This document shows positions 25,479 through 34,521 of a stretch of DNA of 64,000 nucleotides, one piece after another. The stretch is taken from positions 1-64,000 of the forward strand of contig JBHJGM010000013.1 of the NCBI GenBank assembly GCA_050331815.1, read 5' to 3'. This stretch comes from JBHJGM01 sp050331815. Lineage in GTDB: Bacteria > Verrucomicrobiota > Verrucomicrobiia > Opitutales > JBHJGM01. The position numbers and the translations under genes are program-made. Numbering within the stretch: the stretch's first letter is position 1; each line of letters starts with the position of its first letter. Below the pieces are notes generated by a model that saw only the letters and a program-made list of their open reading frames with translations, ran no database searches and was not told where the DNA came from.

Positions 25479-27834
25479 AAGGCGGGCTCGGATAGATCTT
25501 CAGGTTGTCAAAGTAGACACGCTTCTGCGCCTGTGGGGAAAATGCGTAGAGCCCCGGCGAGCCCTGGGTGTGGGCGTCTTTGACAGGCACCTCGAGGGTC
25601 CAGGCTTCCGGTTCTTCGTTGTCGCGGGGCCAGGCCTTGGCGCGGATCATGCCGTCGCCGTTGTCGTCGACATCGACGCGGGTCTTCAAGCGGTACCAGG
25701 TGCCGGGCCGGATCGGGAAAGGCACGGAGACCTTCAGACGGTCGTGGTTGCTCGTCACCTCGAGGATGCGCCAGTTGCCGACCAGGGCGATTTCGTAGCG
25801 CTGATTGATGACACCGGCGGTGGATGAAATGCGGCGGTTACCGTCGGTCTTGACGTCGACCTCCATGGTGTAGGTATGGGCCTCCGGGTCGCCAATAAAG
25901 GTGCGCGAGCGCTGCAGGATGACGTTGTCGAGGGTGTTGGCGAGGATTTGGCCGTCGTCCTCCTCAATCACCTGATAACGAAAACGGGCACCCAGCCAGG
26001 GCAGTGGCGGGTAGCCGAAAGTGGTCCCGTCCTTGGCCTCCTGATCAAGCGCAAAGTCCTCGAAGTCCTCATCGTAGGTGTCTCCGATGACCACACGACC
26101 CCGCGCCGCCCCCGCCCCGGATGGCTTTTTGTAACGAACGGCCCCAGCGGATTGATTCGCGTCGGCTTCGGCAACCAACAATCCGGGCTCGGTGAATTCG
26201 GCGTCGATCTCGGCCCGCACGCGGGCTCCTTCGGGCACAAATTTTTCCCAGACACCCAGGCTGCGATCATCCGCGGGGGACGCCTTGCCCGGCGGCACGA
26301 TCAGACGCTCGGCCCGCAGTTGGACCGACTCACCGGGCTGCAGGCGAAACTCGGGCGGAATCAGGCGACGGGCGGTCGAGGCGGAGGGGCTGGGCGCGGC
26401 CGCAGGCGGCATCTGCCCGTAATCCCAGGCGCTCTCCTGCGGGATGCCGGTGAAGCCAAGGTCGTAAACGTAGAGCGCGCCCTTGCCCTCCAGGTAGAGC
26501 TTGCCCTCGTAATACATAGGCTGGCCCGTGAGCGGTTTGTCGTAGCGCTTTTCGTCAAGTAATTCGGGCGTGTCGCCGTCCTTAACCACAAAAAAGGAAC
26601 CTTCCAGAAACGGCGCGTAAATCTTGCCGTCCAGGTACAGGGGCGAGGCGTGCAATTGGTCGGGCGCAAGCTTTTTGACCCAGACGATTTCGCCGGTGCG
26701 CGCGTCGAGTTTCTTGAGTTCACCGTGGACCGTCGTCTGATAGACAAAATCACCCTTGAGCGTCGGCGAGCTGGAAAACGATGAGAGGTCGTTGTTGCGC
26801 CAGACCTCGGCATCCTTGCCAAGGAGGATCGGCAGGTCGCCTTCCGGTCGCGTTTGCGGCACGCGCAGGCTGACCATGCGCCCGCTGGTGGACTTATCCA
26901 GGTTTTCCTTGCCGTGAAGGATGATCAGCTGGTCTTCACCGTAGAGCACGGGCGAGCCGTTGATACCGCCGGTGGACAGATGAAAGCGCCAGAGCGGGTC
27001 ACCCGTGCGCGCATCGATGCAGACCACGTTGCCGCAGCCGGTGCCGGCGTAAAAGACGCGCGTACCGTCCTTGAGCGTGTCAAAAATCGGTGTCGAGTAG
27101 GAGCTGTCCTTGGGTGCGATGGCCGGCGTGCAGTACCAGATGAGTTCGCCGGTGTGCTTGTCGAAGGCGTAGAAGCGGTCGCGGGGTGCGCCGTTAAGCC
27201 CCCAGTTGGCCGTGATACCGTGAATAATCACCAAGTCGCCGTCGATGCGGGCGGAGCCGGTGCGTCCATTAGGAAAGGTCAGGCGCCCGAACTCCTCCAT
27301 GAGCGAACGCTCCCAAAGCTGTTCCCCCTCGGACGTGAAGCCCATGAGCAAGCCGGGGCTGGTTGTCAGATAGACGTTGCCGGTCTCCGGATCGATCTCT
27401 GGGGAACCGATCCCGTAGCGGTTGTAAATGATGTCGCTGACAAAGTCGGTAAACTCGTGCTGCCAAATTTTCTCGCCCGTGTGCGCGTCGAGGCAAAGCA
27501 GCATCTCGCGCAAATCATCGCGCTCGCCGGTGTAGCCAAAAATGTAGAGTCGCCCGTCGGCGGCGACTGGCGTGCCTCCGCCCTTGATCGGGTAAGTCCA
27601 GACGGGCTCGCCCAGGGTATCGTTTAGGTTGATGTCGTAGGCCACTCCGTTACTGGTCGGGCCGCGCCAGGAATACCAGTTGTCGGAAAGATGCGGCTCC
27701 GAATGGCCTTCGGCATGTGCCTGTAGGGGCTGAATCCAGGCCAGCAAGCCCGCGACGGCGCACGCTAGGGACGTGACCAGAAGGTTGGAACGAAAAGCGC
27801 CTGATAGAGAGGTAACCGCAACATTCATGGACAT
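25468..27834 (-). CDS. Large secreted PQQ-like propeller protein with C-terminal jelly-roll module
   Basis: I prefer the ATG at 27834 (788 residues); the next ATG is at 27828. A signal region (LACAVAGLLAWIQPLQAHAE) precedes DNWYSWRGPTSNG. The propeller repeats fill about residues 60-500. They include LYIFGYTGERDDLREMLLCL, VFYAGTGCGNVVCIDARTGD and LYLDGKIYAPFLEGSFFVV. A proline-rich joint (PPAAAPSPSAS) leads to an Ig-like strand region (GESVQLRAERL) and then a jelly-roll domain ending VYFDNLKIYPSP. That closing strand resembles the small secreted protein at 5437-6111. The protein may bind a ligand or polymer in the periplasm; no enzyme signature is seen. Confidence 0.8.
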   Translation of the reverse strand: MSMNVAVTSLSGAFRSNLLVTSLACAVAGLLAWIQPLQAHAEGHSEPHLSDNWYSWRGPTSNGVAYDINLNDTLGEPVWTYPIKGGGTPVAADGRLYIFGYTGERDDLREMLLCLDAHTGEKIWQHEFTDFVSDIIYNRYGIGSPEIDPETGNVYLTTSPGLLMGFTSEGEQLWERSLMEEFGRLTFPNGRTGSARIDGDLVIIHGITANWGLNGAPRDRFYAFDKHTGELIWYCTPAIAPKDSSYSTPIFDTLKDGTRVFYAGTGCGNVVCIDARTGDPLWRFHLSTGGINGSPVLYGEDQLIILHGKENLDKSTSGRMVSLRVPQTRPEGDLPILLGKDAEVWRNNDLSSFSSSPTLKGDFVYQTTVHGELKKLDARTGEIVWVKKLAPDQLHASPLYLDGKIYAPFLEGSFFVVKDGDTPELLDEKRYDKPLTGQPMYYEGKLYLEGKGALYVYDLGFTGIPQESAWDYGQMPPAAAPSPSASTARRLIPPEFRLQPGESVQLRAERLIVPPGKASPADDRSLGVWEKFVPEGARVRAEIDAEFTEPGLLVAEADANQSAGAVRYKKPSGAGAARGRVVIGDTYDEDFEDFALDQEAKDGTTFGYPPLPWLGARFRYQVIEEDDGQILANTLDNVILQRSRTFIGDPEAHTYTMEVDVKTDGNRRISSTAGVINQRYEIALVGNWRILEVTSNHDRLKVSVPFPIRPGTWYRLKTRVDVDDNGDGMIRAKAWPRDNEEPEAWTLEVPVKDAHTQGSPGLYAFSPQAQKRVYFDNLKIYPSPPYEN

Positions 27835-27918
27835 AGCACAACTGCCTGCGTTTGATGGTGCCTTGTCAACTGGGAACGCCGCACCCAAATTGATTTAGGT
27901 TGTCCGAACCGCTGCGCG

Positions 27919-29154
27919 CTAATTGGCCTCGCCGATTCGGAAAGCCGCTGCCCGCCCGTCGTTGTTGCGCAGGAAAACGATGCCGTCAGCGTAAGCCGGC
28001 TCGACCCAGCTTTGGCGCGGCAGGGCCTGCATGCGGGCTTCTTCCTGGTAGCGGCTGGGCGAGGGGGTGGCGATGGCGAGTTCCCCGTCGGTCGTGAAGA
28101 TGACCAGCTTGTTGTCGACCAGGATGAGCTGGCCTGAACCGAGGCTGTCATCGGTCCACTTGATCTCGCCAGAATCCAATTCGACACACATCAGCGATTG
28201 GCCGCGCTTGCGCCCGATGTGATGCACATTGAAGCCGTACAGGTGGCCCTCGTACAGGACGGAGCTCGTCAGCTGATTTTGAAATTTGTCGTGTTCCCAG
28301 ACGGTTTTGGGTGAGCTGCCACCCACGTCGAGCAGCGCACTACCCTTGCCGTAGCCGGAGGAGATAAAAACCTTTTCATCGGCCGCGAGCGGGACGGCGG
28401 CGTTGACGTCGTAGGAAGTATCCCAGCGCTTTTTCCACAGCTCCTTGCCGCTGGAAAGCGCGTGGGCGATGATGCCGTAAGCGTTGAAGACCAGCAACGT
28501 ATCCTGGCCTCTGTGCGTGTAGGCGATGGGCGAAGAGTAGCCCGCCTCGGAGGAGCCGGCCTTCCATTTAACGGCGCCGGTCTTGGCGTCGAGCGCGACG
28601 ATGGAGGCGTTGCGGCCACCCGGTTCAACAACGACCATCCCGTCAACGACGAGCGGTGCACTGGAGAAGCCCCAGCGGGGACGGCGTCCATCCAAATCGT
28701 TGAGCAGGTGCTTTTCCCAACCGAGTTCGCCAGTCTTGGCGTTAAGCGCCTTCAAGTGGCCCTGGTGGCTGAGCGTGTACAAAATACCGTCCGCGTACGC
28801 CGGGGTGGAGGCAGGGCCCCCTTCAAACATGCGCGCATCAAGCTCGATAGGGTATTTGTGCGTCCAGACCACGTCGCCGGTGTCGGCCTTGAACGCAGTC
28901 ACGACGTCCTCGCCGTCCTTGTTACCCACCGTGTAGGCCATGCCCTCGGCAGCGACGAAGGCCGAAACGCCGATGCCGACGTTGGCTGTCCAGAGGCGCT
29001 CCGGGCCGAGTTCCGGCCACTCCAGCAGCTTGCCCCCGGGGGCGATGCCGTTGCGATCGGGACCGCGGTATTGTGGCCAGTCGGCCGCGTGAACGGATGT
29101 GCCCAGAAGTCCGAAGACTCCCATGGCTGCCAGCAAACAAGAACCGCGAATCAT
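27919..29154 (-). CDS. Secreted PQQ-like beta-propeller protein (411 aa)
   Basis: The ATG at 29154 gives a clean signal peptide (SCLLAAMGVFGLLGTSVHAA) followed by DWPQYRGPDRNGIAPGG, the standard opening of this family. Repeats include GMAYTVGNKDGEDVVTAFKA, ILYTLSHQGHLKALNAKTGE, VVVEPGGRNASIVALDAKTG and a final IVFLRNNDGRAAAFRIGE. It is the first gene of the minus-strand unit running to the symporter, 84 bases before the 788-residue propeller gene. It diverges from the rhamnosidase gene. The more distant upstream ATG at 29379 would overlap that gene and is unlikely. Confidence 0.82.
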   Translation of the reverse strand: MIRGSCLLAAMGVFGLLGTSVHAADWPQYRGPDRNGIAPGGKLLEWPELGPERLWTANVGIGVSAFVAAEGMAYTVGNKDGEDVVTAFKADTGDVVWTHKYPIELDARMFEGGPASTPAYADGILYTLSHQGHLKALNAKTGELGWEKHLLNDLDGRRPRWGFSSAPLVVDGMVVVEPGGRNASIVALDAKTGAVKWKAGSSEAGYSSPIAYTHRGQDTLLVFNAYGIIAHALSSGKELWKKRWDTSYDVNAAVPLAADEKVFISSGYGKGSALLDVGGSSPKTVWEHDKFQNQLTSSVLYEGHLYGFNVHHIGRKRGQSLMCVELDSGEIKWTDDSLGSGQLILVDNKLVIFTTDGELAIATPSPSRYQEEARMQALPRQSWVEPAYADGIVFLRNNDGRAAAFRIGEAN

Positions 29155-29269
29155 AAGGCACCATTGCGAATTGCCATGCGTTGTCAACGAACGCACGAGT
29201 GTTTCGCAGCTAGACCGCGTCGCCGCAAAAAGGTTGCCTGAGAAACGACGGCCTTGCTTGCTCGATGCC

Positions 29270-31669
29270 ATGCCCGACGCTGCCCCCGTTTTCGAGCCCG
29301 CGAAGTTTCTCTCCATCGGTCCTTCGCGCAAGTGGAACGCCTGCTGGATCTGGAGCCCGCAAGACACCCCCAACAACACTTACTGGCTCTTTCGCAAAGA
29401 ATTCGCCTTGGAGGCATTGCCAGAGGCGGCCACGTTGTTTGCCTCCGCCGAGACGCGGTGCCTGCTTTTCCTGAACGGAGAGCCCGTCGGGCGCGCGCCC
29501 AAGACCAGTCAACCCTGGTTGCAATACTACCACGCCTTTGAAATCGCCGAGCGGCTTCAATCGGGGACGAACGTGCTGGCGGCGGTCGTCTATGTGCAGG
29601 GCGGGCGTAATTATTGTAAGCCTGGCTTCATCGCGGAGATCGAAGTGGGCGGTACCTGCCTGATGAAGACTGACGCCGACTGGGCCGTGCAGCAAGGCAA
29701 AGCCTGGCGGGCGGACACGCAGCTGTTCCGCATGAACCAGTTTGCGCGCTATCAGGAGCACGTCGATCTGCGCGCGCTGCCTAAAGGCTGGATGGAGCCG
29801 GATTTCGACGATCACGCATGGGACCGGGCCAGCTATGTGCCGGCCGGTCACAACCGCGCCGGAGCCCATCCACCACGCGTGCCCAACGCCGGACCCTGGG
29901 CGCGCATGGTGCCCAATCCCCTGCCCCCGATGACCGACGACCCCGTGCGAGCCGTCGCCGTGGCGCACACCGAGGAATGCGTCGATCTGGTCAATCGCAT
30001 GCGCGGTGAAGACCTGACCATCTCGCTGACCCAGGCGGGGCAACCCGTTGAAAAGACTGTCCTGGACAATCCCACTGCGCTTCTGAGCGAAGCCGGCCAG
30101 ACGCGGTTGCAGTGCTTTGAGCCCACCGGCAAGGACTTTTACCTGGGCCGCTGGGATCCGGCCCTCGTGCTGGATTTCGGGAAAGTCGTGACGGCCTACC
30201 CGCGTTTCACGGTGGAAGCGCCCGCCAGTGCCGTTTTGGAAATCGGCTACGCCGAGCGGCTGCTCGATGGGCATTTCAACAACGCGCTGGAAGGCTGGTT
30301 TGCCGACAAGGTGACCTTCGACGAAGGCACGCAAACCTGGCAGCCTTTTACCTGGAAGGCGTTTCGCTACCTGAAGATTCGCGTCAAATTTACCAACGGA
30401 CGACCGCTGATCATTCGCGATTTGCACGCGCGTATCAGCACCTATCCGTTCGAACTGCGCGGAAACTTCCAGGGCGACGACGCCGACCTGCAGGGGGCCT
30501 GGGACATCTCCCGCGAGACGTTGCGCCTGTGCTCGAACGAGTTTCTAACGGACACCCCCTGGCGCGAGGCCGCTCAGTGGCTGGGTGACGTTGCCGCGGT
30601 GACCCTGGGCGGCATCCACGCCTGCTTCGGCGACCTGCGCCTGCCGCGCGAATTTTACCGCCAGACCGCCGCCAATCAGTTTCCGACCGGTTTGATTTCG
30701 AACACCTCGAACATCCCGAGCTCCGCCTTTTACGCCTGCATCCCGGACTACTCGCTGGAGTGGCTCATCTTCCTTTGGGACCACTTCATGATAACCGGCG
30801 ACGAAGTTTTTCTGGAGGAATGTTACCCGGTCGCGGTGCGCGTGATTCAGGCCCTGCTGCCCAACTGCAACGCGCACGGGATGGTCGAGGATATCAACTA
30901 TTGGCACCTGATTGACTGGGCCTACCTGGACCGGCGCGGGGCGGGGGCACCGTTCAACGCGCTGTTTTACGGAGCGCTGCAGGTGTTGGGTAAAATCGCC
31001 CGGCAGCTGTGTGACGCGCGCTGGGCGCAAAAGGCCGACGCGTTGGGCGCGGTCATCCGGGCGCACTTCCAGGAAGATTTTTGGGACGCCAGGCATGGCT
31101 GCTTTGCCGATTGCCACGTCGACGGCAAGCTGTCCGAAATGCACAGCGAGCACGCTTCGGTCACGGCGATTTATTTTGGGCTGGCCGATGAGGCGGCGAC
31201 CGCCGAGGTGATCCGGCGCTTTTACGAGACGCAGCGCACGCCGGACGACCCGCGTCCCTACACCGCCGAGTGCGAACCCTTTTACACGGTCTTTGTGCTG
31301 AAAGCCCTGGATAAAATCGGGCGGTTCGACCTGGGCCTGCAGGTCATTCGCGATCGCTGGGGACGCCGCATGCTCGATCGCGGCGCGACCTCCACCTTTG
31401 AAGAGTGGGGCGACAACGGCTCTTACCGCAACGGCGACTTTCTGGGGCAGATGCGCACGCACAGCCACGCCTGGTCGGGTGCCCCCGCCGAGTACCTCAT
31501 CACACACCTGCTGGGCATGGAAATCACCGAACCCGGTGCCAAGGCCTACACTCTCGACCCCAAGCAAACCCCTTTTAACTACACCGCCACCTATCCGTTT
31601 CCGGACGGACGCACCGTCACCGCCACCTGGGACGGCCAGCAGATGCAGATCGAGGAGCGTAGCGGGTAA
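29270..31669 (+). CDS. Alpha-L-rhamnosidase, GH78 family
   Basis: The start at 29270 yields 799 residues; upstream codons in frame (from 29099) lie over the divergent propeller gene and lack features. The N-terminal carbohydrate-binding part (WIWSPQDTPNNTYWLFRKEF) is typical of GH78. The middle region carries ITLTDTPWREAAQWLGD-like sequence (EFLTDTPWREAAQWLGDVAA), and the (alpha/alpha)6 barrel ends with FEEWGDNGSYRNGDF and THSHAWSGAPAEYLI. GH78 enzymes release terminal L-rhamnose from pectins and plant glycosides by inversion. No signal peptide is visible, which suggests the enzyme acts on imported oligosaccharides in the cytoplasm. Confidence 0.88.
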   Translation: MPDAAPVFEPAKFLSIGPSRKWNACWIWSPQDTPNNTYWLFRKEFALEALPEAATLFASAETRCLLFLNGEPVGRAPKTSQPWLQYYHAFEIAERLQSGTNVLAAVVYVQGGRNYCKPGFIAEIEVGGTCLMKTDADWAVQQGKAWRADTQLFRMNQFARYQEHVDLRALPKGWMEPDFDDHAWDRASYVPAGHNRAGAHPPRVPNAGPWARMVPNPLPPMTDDPVRAVAVAHTEECVDLVNRMRGEDLTISLTQAGQPVEKTVLDNPTALLSEAGQTRLQCFEPTGKDFYLGRWDPALVLDFGKVVTAYPRFTVEAPASAVLEIGYAERLLDGHFNNALEGWFADKVTFDEGTQTWQPFTWKAFRYLKIRVKFTNGRPLIIRDLHARISTYPFELRGNFQGDDADLQGAWDISRETLRLCSNEFLTDTPWREAAQWLGDVAAVTLGGIHACFGDLRLPREFYRQTAANQFPTGLISNTSNIPSSAFYACIPDYSLEWLIFLWDHFMITGDEVFLEECYPVAVRVIQALLPNCNAHGMVEDINYWHLIDWAYLDRRGAGAPFNALFYGALQVLGKIARQLCDARWAQKADALGAVIRAHFQEDFWDARHGCFADCHVDGKLSEMHSEHASVTAIYFGLADEAATAEVIRRFYETQRTPDDPRPYTAECEPFYTVFVLKALDKIGRFDLGLQVIRDRWGRRMLDRGATSTFEEWGDNGSYRNGDFLGQMRTHSHAWSGAPAEYLITHLLGMEITEPGAKAYTLDPKQTPFNYTATYPFPDGRTVTATWDGQQMQIEERSG

Positions 31670-31827
31670 GGCGCCGGAGAAGCTTTAGCCGTAAAGAGGC
31701 ACAAAAGGCGCAAAAAAACTGACGCGGTCATGAATGGCCTGCTGCTTGGTTTTTGAGATTCTTAGCGCTTTTTGCGGCAATCAGTGGTCGAAGCCGTGGC
31801 ACCTCGCGTGCGGCTGGTAGAGGCCGG
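31670..31827. repeat. Intergenic imperfect inverted repeat, A-rich
   Basis: Two related motifs lie in opposite orientation: AGCCGTAAAGAGGCACAAAA with GGCGCAAAAA on the plus strand (about 31687-31719), and the reverse complement of AGCGCTTTTTGCGGC (about 31765-31779). The spacing and mismatches make it a weak long hairpin. Motifs of this GGCGCAAAAA type recur between genes in some bacterial genomes, so this may be a small dispersed repeat or a bidirectional terminator between the convergent genes. Confidence 0.35.
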
Positions 31828-32883
31828 TTAGCCGCGACGCCTGCGGACGGCTTCGGCGAGGCGTTGCAGGACGGGGCCGGTTTGTTCGAGTGAGATGCAG
31901 GCGTCGGTGATGCTCTGGCCGTAGACTGCTTCTTTGCCGGGGGTGTACTTTTGGTTTCCGGCGACCAGGTGGCTCTCGATCATGACGCCGGTGATGGCGC
32001 GCGAGCCACCCTCGATTTGTTCAGCAAGTGACTCGGCGACGACGGGCTGGCGGTTGTGGTCTTTTTCGGAGTTGCCGTGCGAGCAATCCACCATGACGCA
32101 GCCGGGCAGCTCCGCGTCCTCCAGGCGCTTGGCCACTTCGGCGACGGACTGCGCATCATAGTTGGTGCCGGTGCGCTTGCCTCCGCGCAGGATGATGTGA
32201 CAGCCGTCGTTGCCGGCGGTGTTGAAAATCGCCGCGACCCCCTGCTTGGTCACCGAGGCAAACCAGTGCGGGACTTTCGCCGCGCGCACGGCGTCGATGG
32301 CCAATTGCACCTCGCCGCCAGTGCCGTTTTTGAAGCCGACCGGCATCGACAGCCCCGAGGCCAACTCGCGGTGGACCTGGCTTTCGGTGGTGCGCGCGCC
32401 GATGGCCGCCCAGGTCACCAAATCCGCAATGAATTGAGGGGTGATCGTGTCGAGAAACTCCGTGCCGGTCGGCAGGCCCAGCCCGATCACGTCGAGCAAC
32501 AACTGGCGGGCCAGTCGCAGCCCGCGATTGATCTCGAAGGAGCCGTCGATGTTTGGGTCGTTGATCAGGCCCTTCCAGCCAACCACGGTACGCGGCTTTT
32601 CGAAGTAGACCCGCATGACGACTTCGAGTGCATCGCCGAGACCCAGGCAGAGGGACTTGAGCCCCTGCGCGTACTCGATGGCGGCCTTGACGTCGTGGAT
32701 GGAGCACGGCCCGCAGACAACCAGCAGGCGATTGTCGCGTCCCTTCAGGATGGCATCGGCAACCTGGCGGCGCTCGGCCACAAACTGCGTCTGCGCGGCG
32801 GTGGCGGCCAGTTCTTCCATCAGGATGGCCGGGGCCAGCAGGGGCCGAAGTCCCTGAATGCGGGTGTCATCGATGTCGTGCAT
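31828..32883 (-). CDS. aroF: 3-deoxy-7-phosphoheptulonate (DAHP) synthase, class I AroFGH type
   Basis: The 351-residue enzyme condenses phosphoenolpyruvate and erythrose 4-phosphate, the first step of the shikimate pathway. Landmarks are VVCGPCSIHD with the metal-binding C60, EKPRTVVGWKGLINDP, the substrate-binding GARTTESQVHRELASGLS, VGFKNGTGG and VMVDCSHGNSEKDH. Length matches the AroF/G/H class. An N-terminal extension of this class normally provides feedback control by an aromatic amino acid; which one is not evident, so the symbol is provisional. It is transcribed alone. Confidence 0.92.
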   Translation of the reverse strand: MHDIDDTRIQGLRPLLAPAILMEELAATAAQTQFVAERRQVADAILKGRDNRLLVVCGPCSIHDVKAAIEYAQGLKSLCLGLGDALEVVMRVYFEKPRTVVGWKGLINDPNIDGSFEINRGLRLARQLLLDVIGLGLPTGTEFLDTITPQFIADLVTWAAIGARTTESQVHRELASGLSMPVGFKNGTGGEVQLAIDAVRAAKVPHWFASVTKQGVAAIFNTAGNDGCHIILRGGKRTGTNYDAQSVAEVAKRLEDAELPGCVMVDCSHGNSEKDHNRQPVVAESLAEQIEGGSRAITGVMIESHLVAGNQKYTPGKEAVYGQSITDACISLEQTGPVLQRLAEAVRRRRG

Positions 32884-33272
32884 ATTTTAAAGGTGTTGCG
32901 GGTGTCTAAGCGGCGTTTGAGGCCCGGCTTCAAGCCTTGGAGCAGCCCGAGACTCATTTCTGATTGCTTGGTATGCGCTGCCGTAGGTTAACAATTCGTT
33001 GCGTTCCTAACTGTATCGGTCGCTAATTCATTGGCAGACAACCTCAAATCGCGTGTAAAAACGCTGTAAAATCTGTGCCAGTCATTTCATCCGTGCGGCA
33101 GCTTATATAATTATCCTACACGCTGCATTTTGTCATGAATTGTATGCAGCTTTCACGCTCCTGCCGACTCGGTGGATTTAGAGGGTATGCAACCTGGACC
33201 GAAAACGTACAACCCAGGGCTCCAAATGCACCTCCAGCGCAAAGCGGATGACCCTCAATGGGCTGACGTACC
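32884..33272. other. Intergenic region upstream of DAHP synthase
   Basis: This stretch of 389 bases lies between the DAHP synthase start and the lyxose isomerase stop. It is more AT-rich than its surroundings and includes TTATATAATTATCC near 33102-33115, which could supply a -10 element in either direction. A short GGCTTCAAGCC hairpin occurs near 32927. The minus-strand frame crossing 33116-33272 belongs to a spurious open frame over the isomerase gene. I see no RNA gene. Confidence 0.4.
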
Positions 33273-33860
33273 TCAATCCGCCGTGACCCGCTGCTCGCTG
33301 AGCAGGCGCACTTCGGCGGCCGCATCCTCGATGATCTCGGGATTTCGAACGATGCGAGAATTGACGAAAATATAGTCGTGGGTGTCGGTGTTGGCGGTGG
33401 AGACTTCGCCAACAATGCATTCGTCGCTGATCGGATAAAACTCGTGGTAAATGCCGGGCACCAGGGTGATGCGCTCGCCGGAAACAAGTTCGACGGCTTC
33501 ACCGGCGCGCACCTGCGTCTCGAGCCCGTTGATGCGGACGATGAAGGGCTCGCCCGGTGGCGTGTCATCTGGCGGCAGCGGCCAAAGCCGTAAGGCCAAC
33601 CGGCCATTGCGGCAGATGATGTCTTCTTTCTTGAGCCGGTGGGTGTGGGCTGGGGTCGTCTGCCCGCGGACCGCGTACATGAGTCTTTCGCAGTACTCGG
33701 GCTCCTCGGCCAGGTGAATCAGGGTGAGGCCGTGGTTTTCAAAGGCGCCCAGGCCAAAGTCGGTAATGTCCCAACGGGGGTTGGGCGGCAGGGTCCAGCC
33801 GCAGTGCTCGAAGCAGGCTTTCGCGCGGTGGTAGAAGCGATTGATTTCCGAGCGCTTCAT
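33273..33860 (-). CDS. D-lyxose isomerase (cupin family)
   Basis: From the ATG at 33860 the protein has 195 residues, a normal length. It interconverts D-lyxose with D-xylulose and usually D-mannose with D-fructose. The cupin metal site is readable: PAHTHRLKKED supplies H72, H74 and E79, and GIYHEFYP supplies H139. The phrase RWDITDFGLGAF is also family-typical. An open frame extending to 33947 adds residues without family resemblance. The gene stands alone, with a hairpin about 55 bases upstream. Confidence 0.9.
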   Translation of the reverse strand: MKRSEINRFYHRAKACFEHCGWTLPPNPRWDITDFGLGAFENHGLTLIHLAEEPEYCERLMYAVRGQTTPAHTHRLKKEDIICRNGRLALRLWPLPPDDTPPGEPFIVRINGLETQVRAGEAVELVSGERITLVPGIYHEFYPISDECIVGEVSTANTDTHDYIFVNSRIVRNPEIIEDAAAEVRLLSEQRVTAD

Positions 33861-33915
33861 AATCGGGGGATGTGGCCAGTATGCAGGGCCGACCGAAAAT
33901 GAAAAGCGTTTCTTC

Positions 33916-33946
33916 TGCCTGCTGAAAGTCCTGTTTTTAGCAGGCA
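33916..33946. repeat. Perfect 8-bp inverted repeat
   Basis: TGCCTGCT (33916-33923) and AGCAGGCA (33939-33946) form a perfect stem around a 15-base loop. It lies between the stop of the A-type carrier gene and the start of lyxose isomerase, both on the minus strand. There is no T-run after it on the minus strand, so it may be a factor-dependent terminator, a leader hairpin or an operator. Confidence 0.4.
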
Positions 33947-34079
33947 CGTTGGGACTTCTGAAATGCGTGCAGGGGCACTTTCAAAACGTGCAATAAAATA
34001 ATGTTCACGCAACTAAGTTACTTGCACTCCTGTTGCAGAGCGCAGCTGTTCGTACGCGATGGTTGGGCAGCGTGGGCGC

Positions 34080-34397
34080 TTAGTTGAAGCTGCGACCGCA
34101 GCCGCAGGTGCTGCTGGCGTTCGGGTTTTTGATTTCGAAACCCTTGCCCTGCAGCCCGTCGTCAAAGTCCACTACCGAACCGCTCAGGTAATCGAGGCTG
34201 GTCGGGTCGACGACAAAGGCGATGCCCTCACTTTCGAGTTGGGTGTCCTCCGGTTTTTTGGCGTCGAAGGACATGCCATATTCAAAGCCCGAGCAGCCCC
34301 CCGCCTCGACAAAGATGCGCAAAAGCTGGTCGTCCTGTGCCTTTTCCTCGCGGAGTTTGGAAATTTGGCCGGCAGCGGCCGGGGTCAGCGAAATCAT
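34080..34397 (-). CDS. A-type iron-sulfur cluster carrier (ErpA/IscA family)
   Basis: This 105-residue protein has the three conserved cysteines of HesB/IscA/ErpA proteins: C35 in EAGGCSGFEYG and C98/C100 in the C-terminal STCGCGRSF. It delivers iron-sulfur clusters to apo-enzymes. The family length and the N-terminal ISLTPAA start agree. It diverges from the kinase gene. Local clients could include the FeS photolyase and the radical SAM protein, though that is only plausible, not shown. Confidence 0.93.
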   Translation of the reverse strand: MISLTPAAAGQISKLREEKAQDDQLLRIFVEAGGCSGFEYGMSFDAKKPEDTQLESEGIAFVVDPTSLDYLSGSVVDFDDGLQGKGFEIKNPNASSTCGCGRSFN

Positions 34398-34521
34398 ACC
34401 TTACCCGGAACCATAAAGTGACCGATTGTCAAGATGTTGGACTGGCGCAGAGCAAGAAGCGTGCGCAATTGACCAAATACCGCTTGTAAACACATCGTCC
34501 ATCTGCAAACCTGCATCAATT

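Noticed and set aside
29210..30427. Minus-strand open frame within the rhamnosidase gene
   Set aside because: It is antisense to an unambiguous GH78 enzyme.
33116..33607. Minus-strand open frame overlapping the D-lyxose isomerase gene and its 3' flank
   Set aside because: It uses a different phase from the isomerase, which has the full set of metal ligands; the flank has no coding features.
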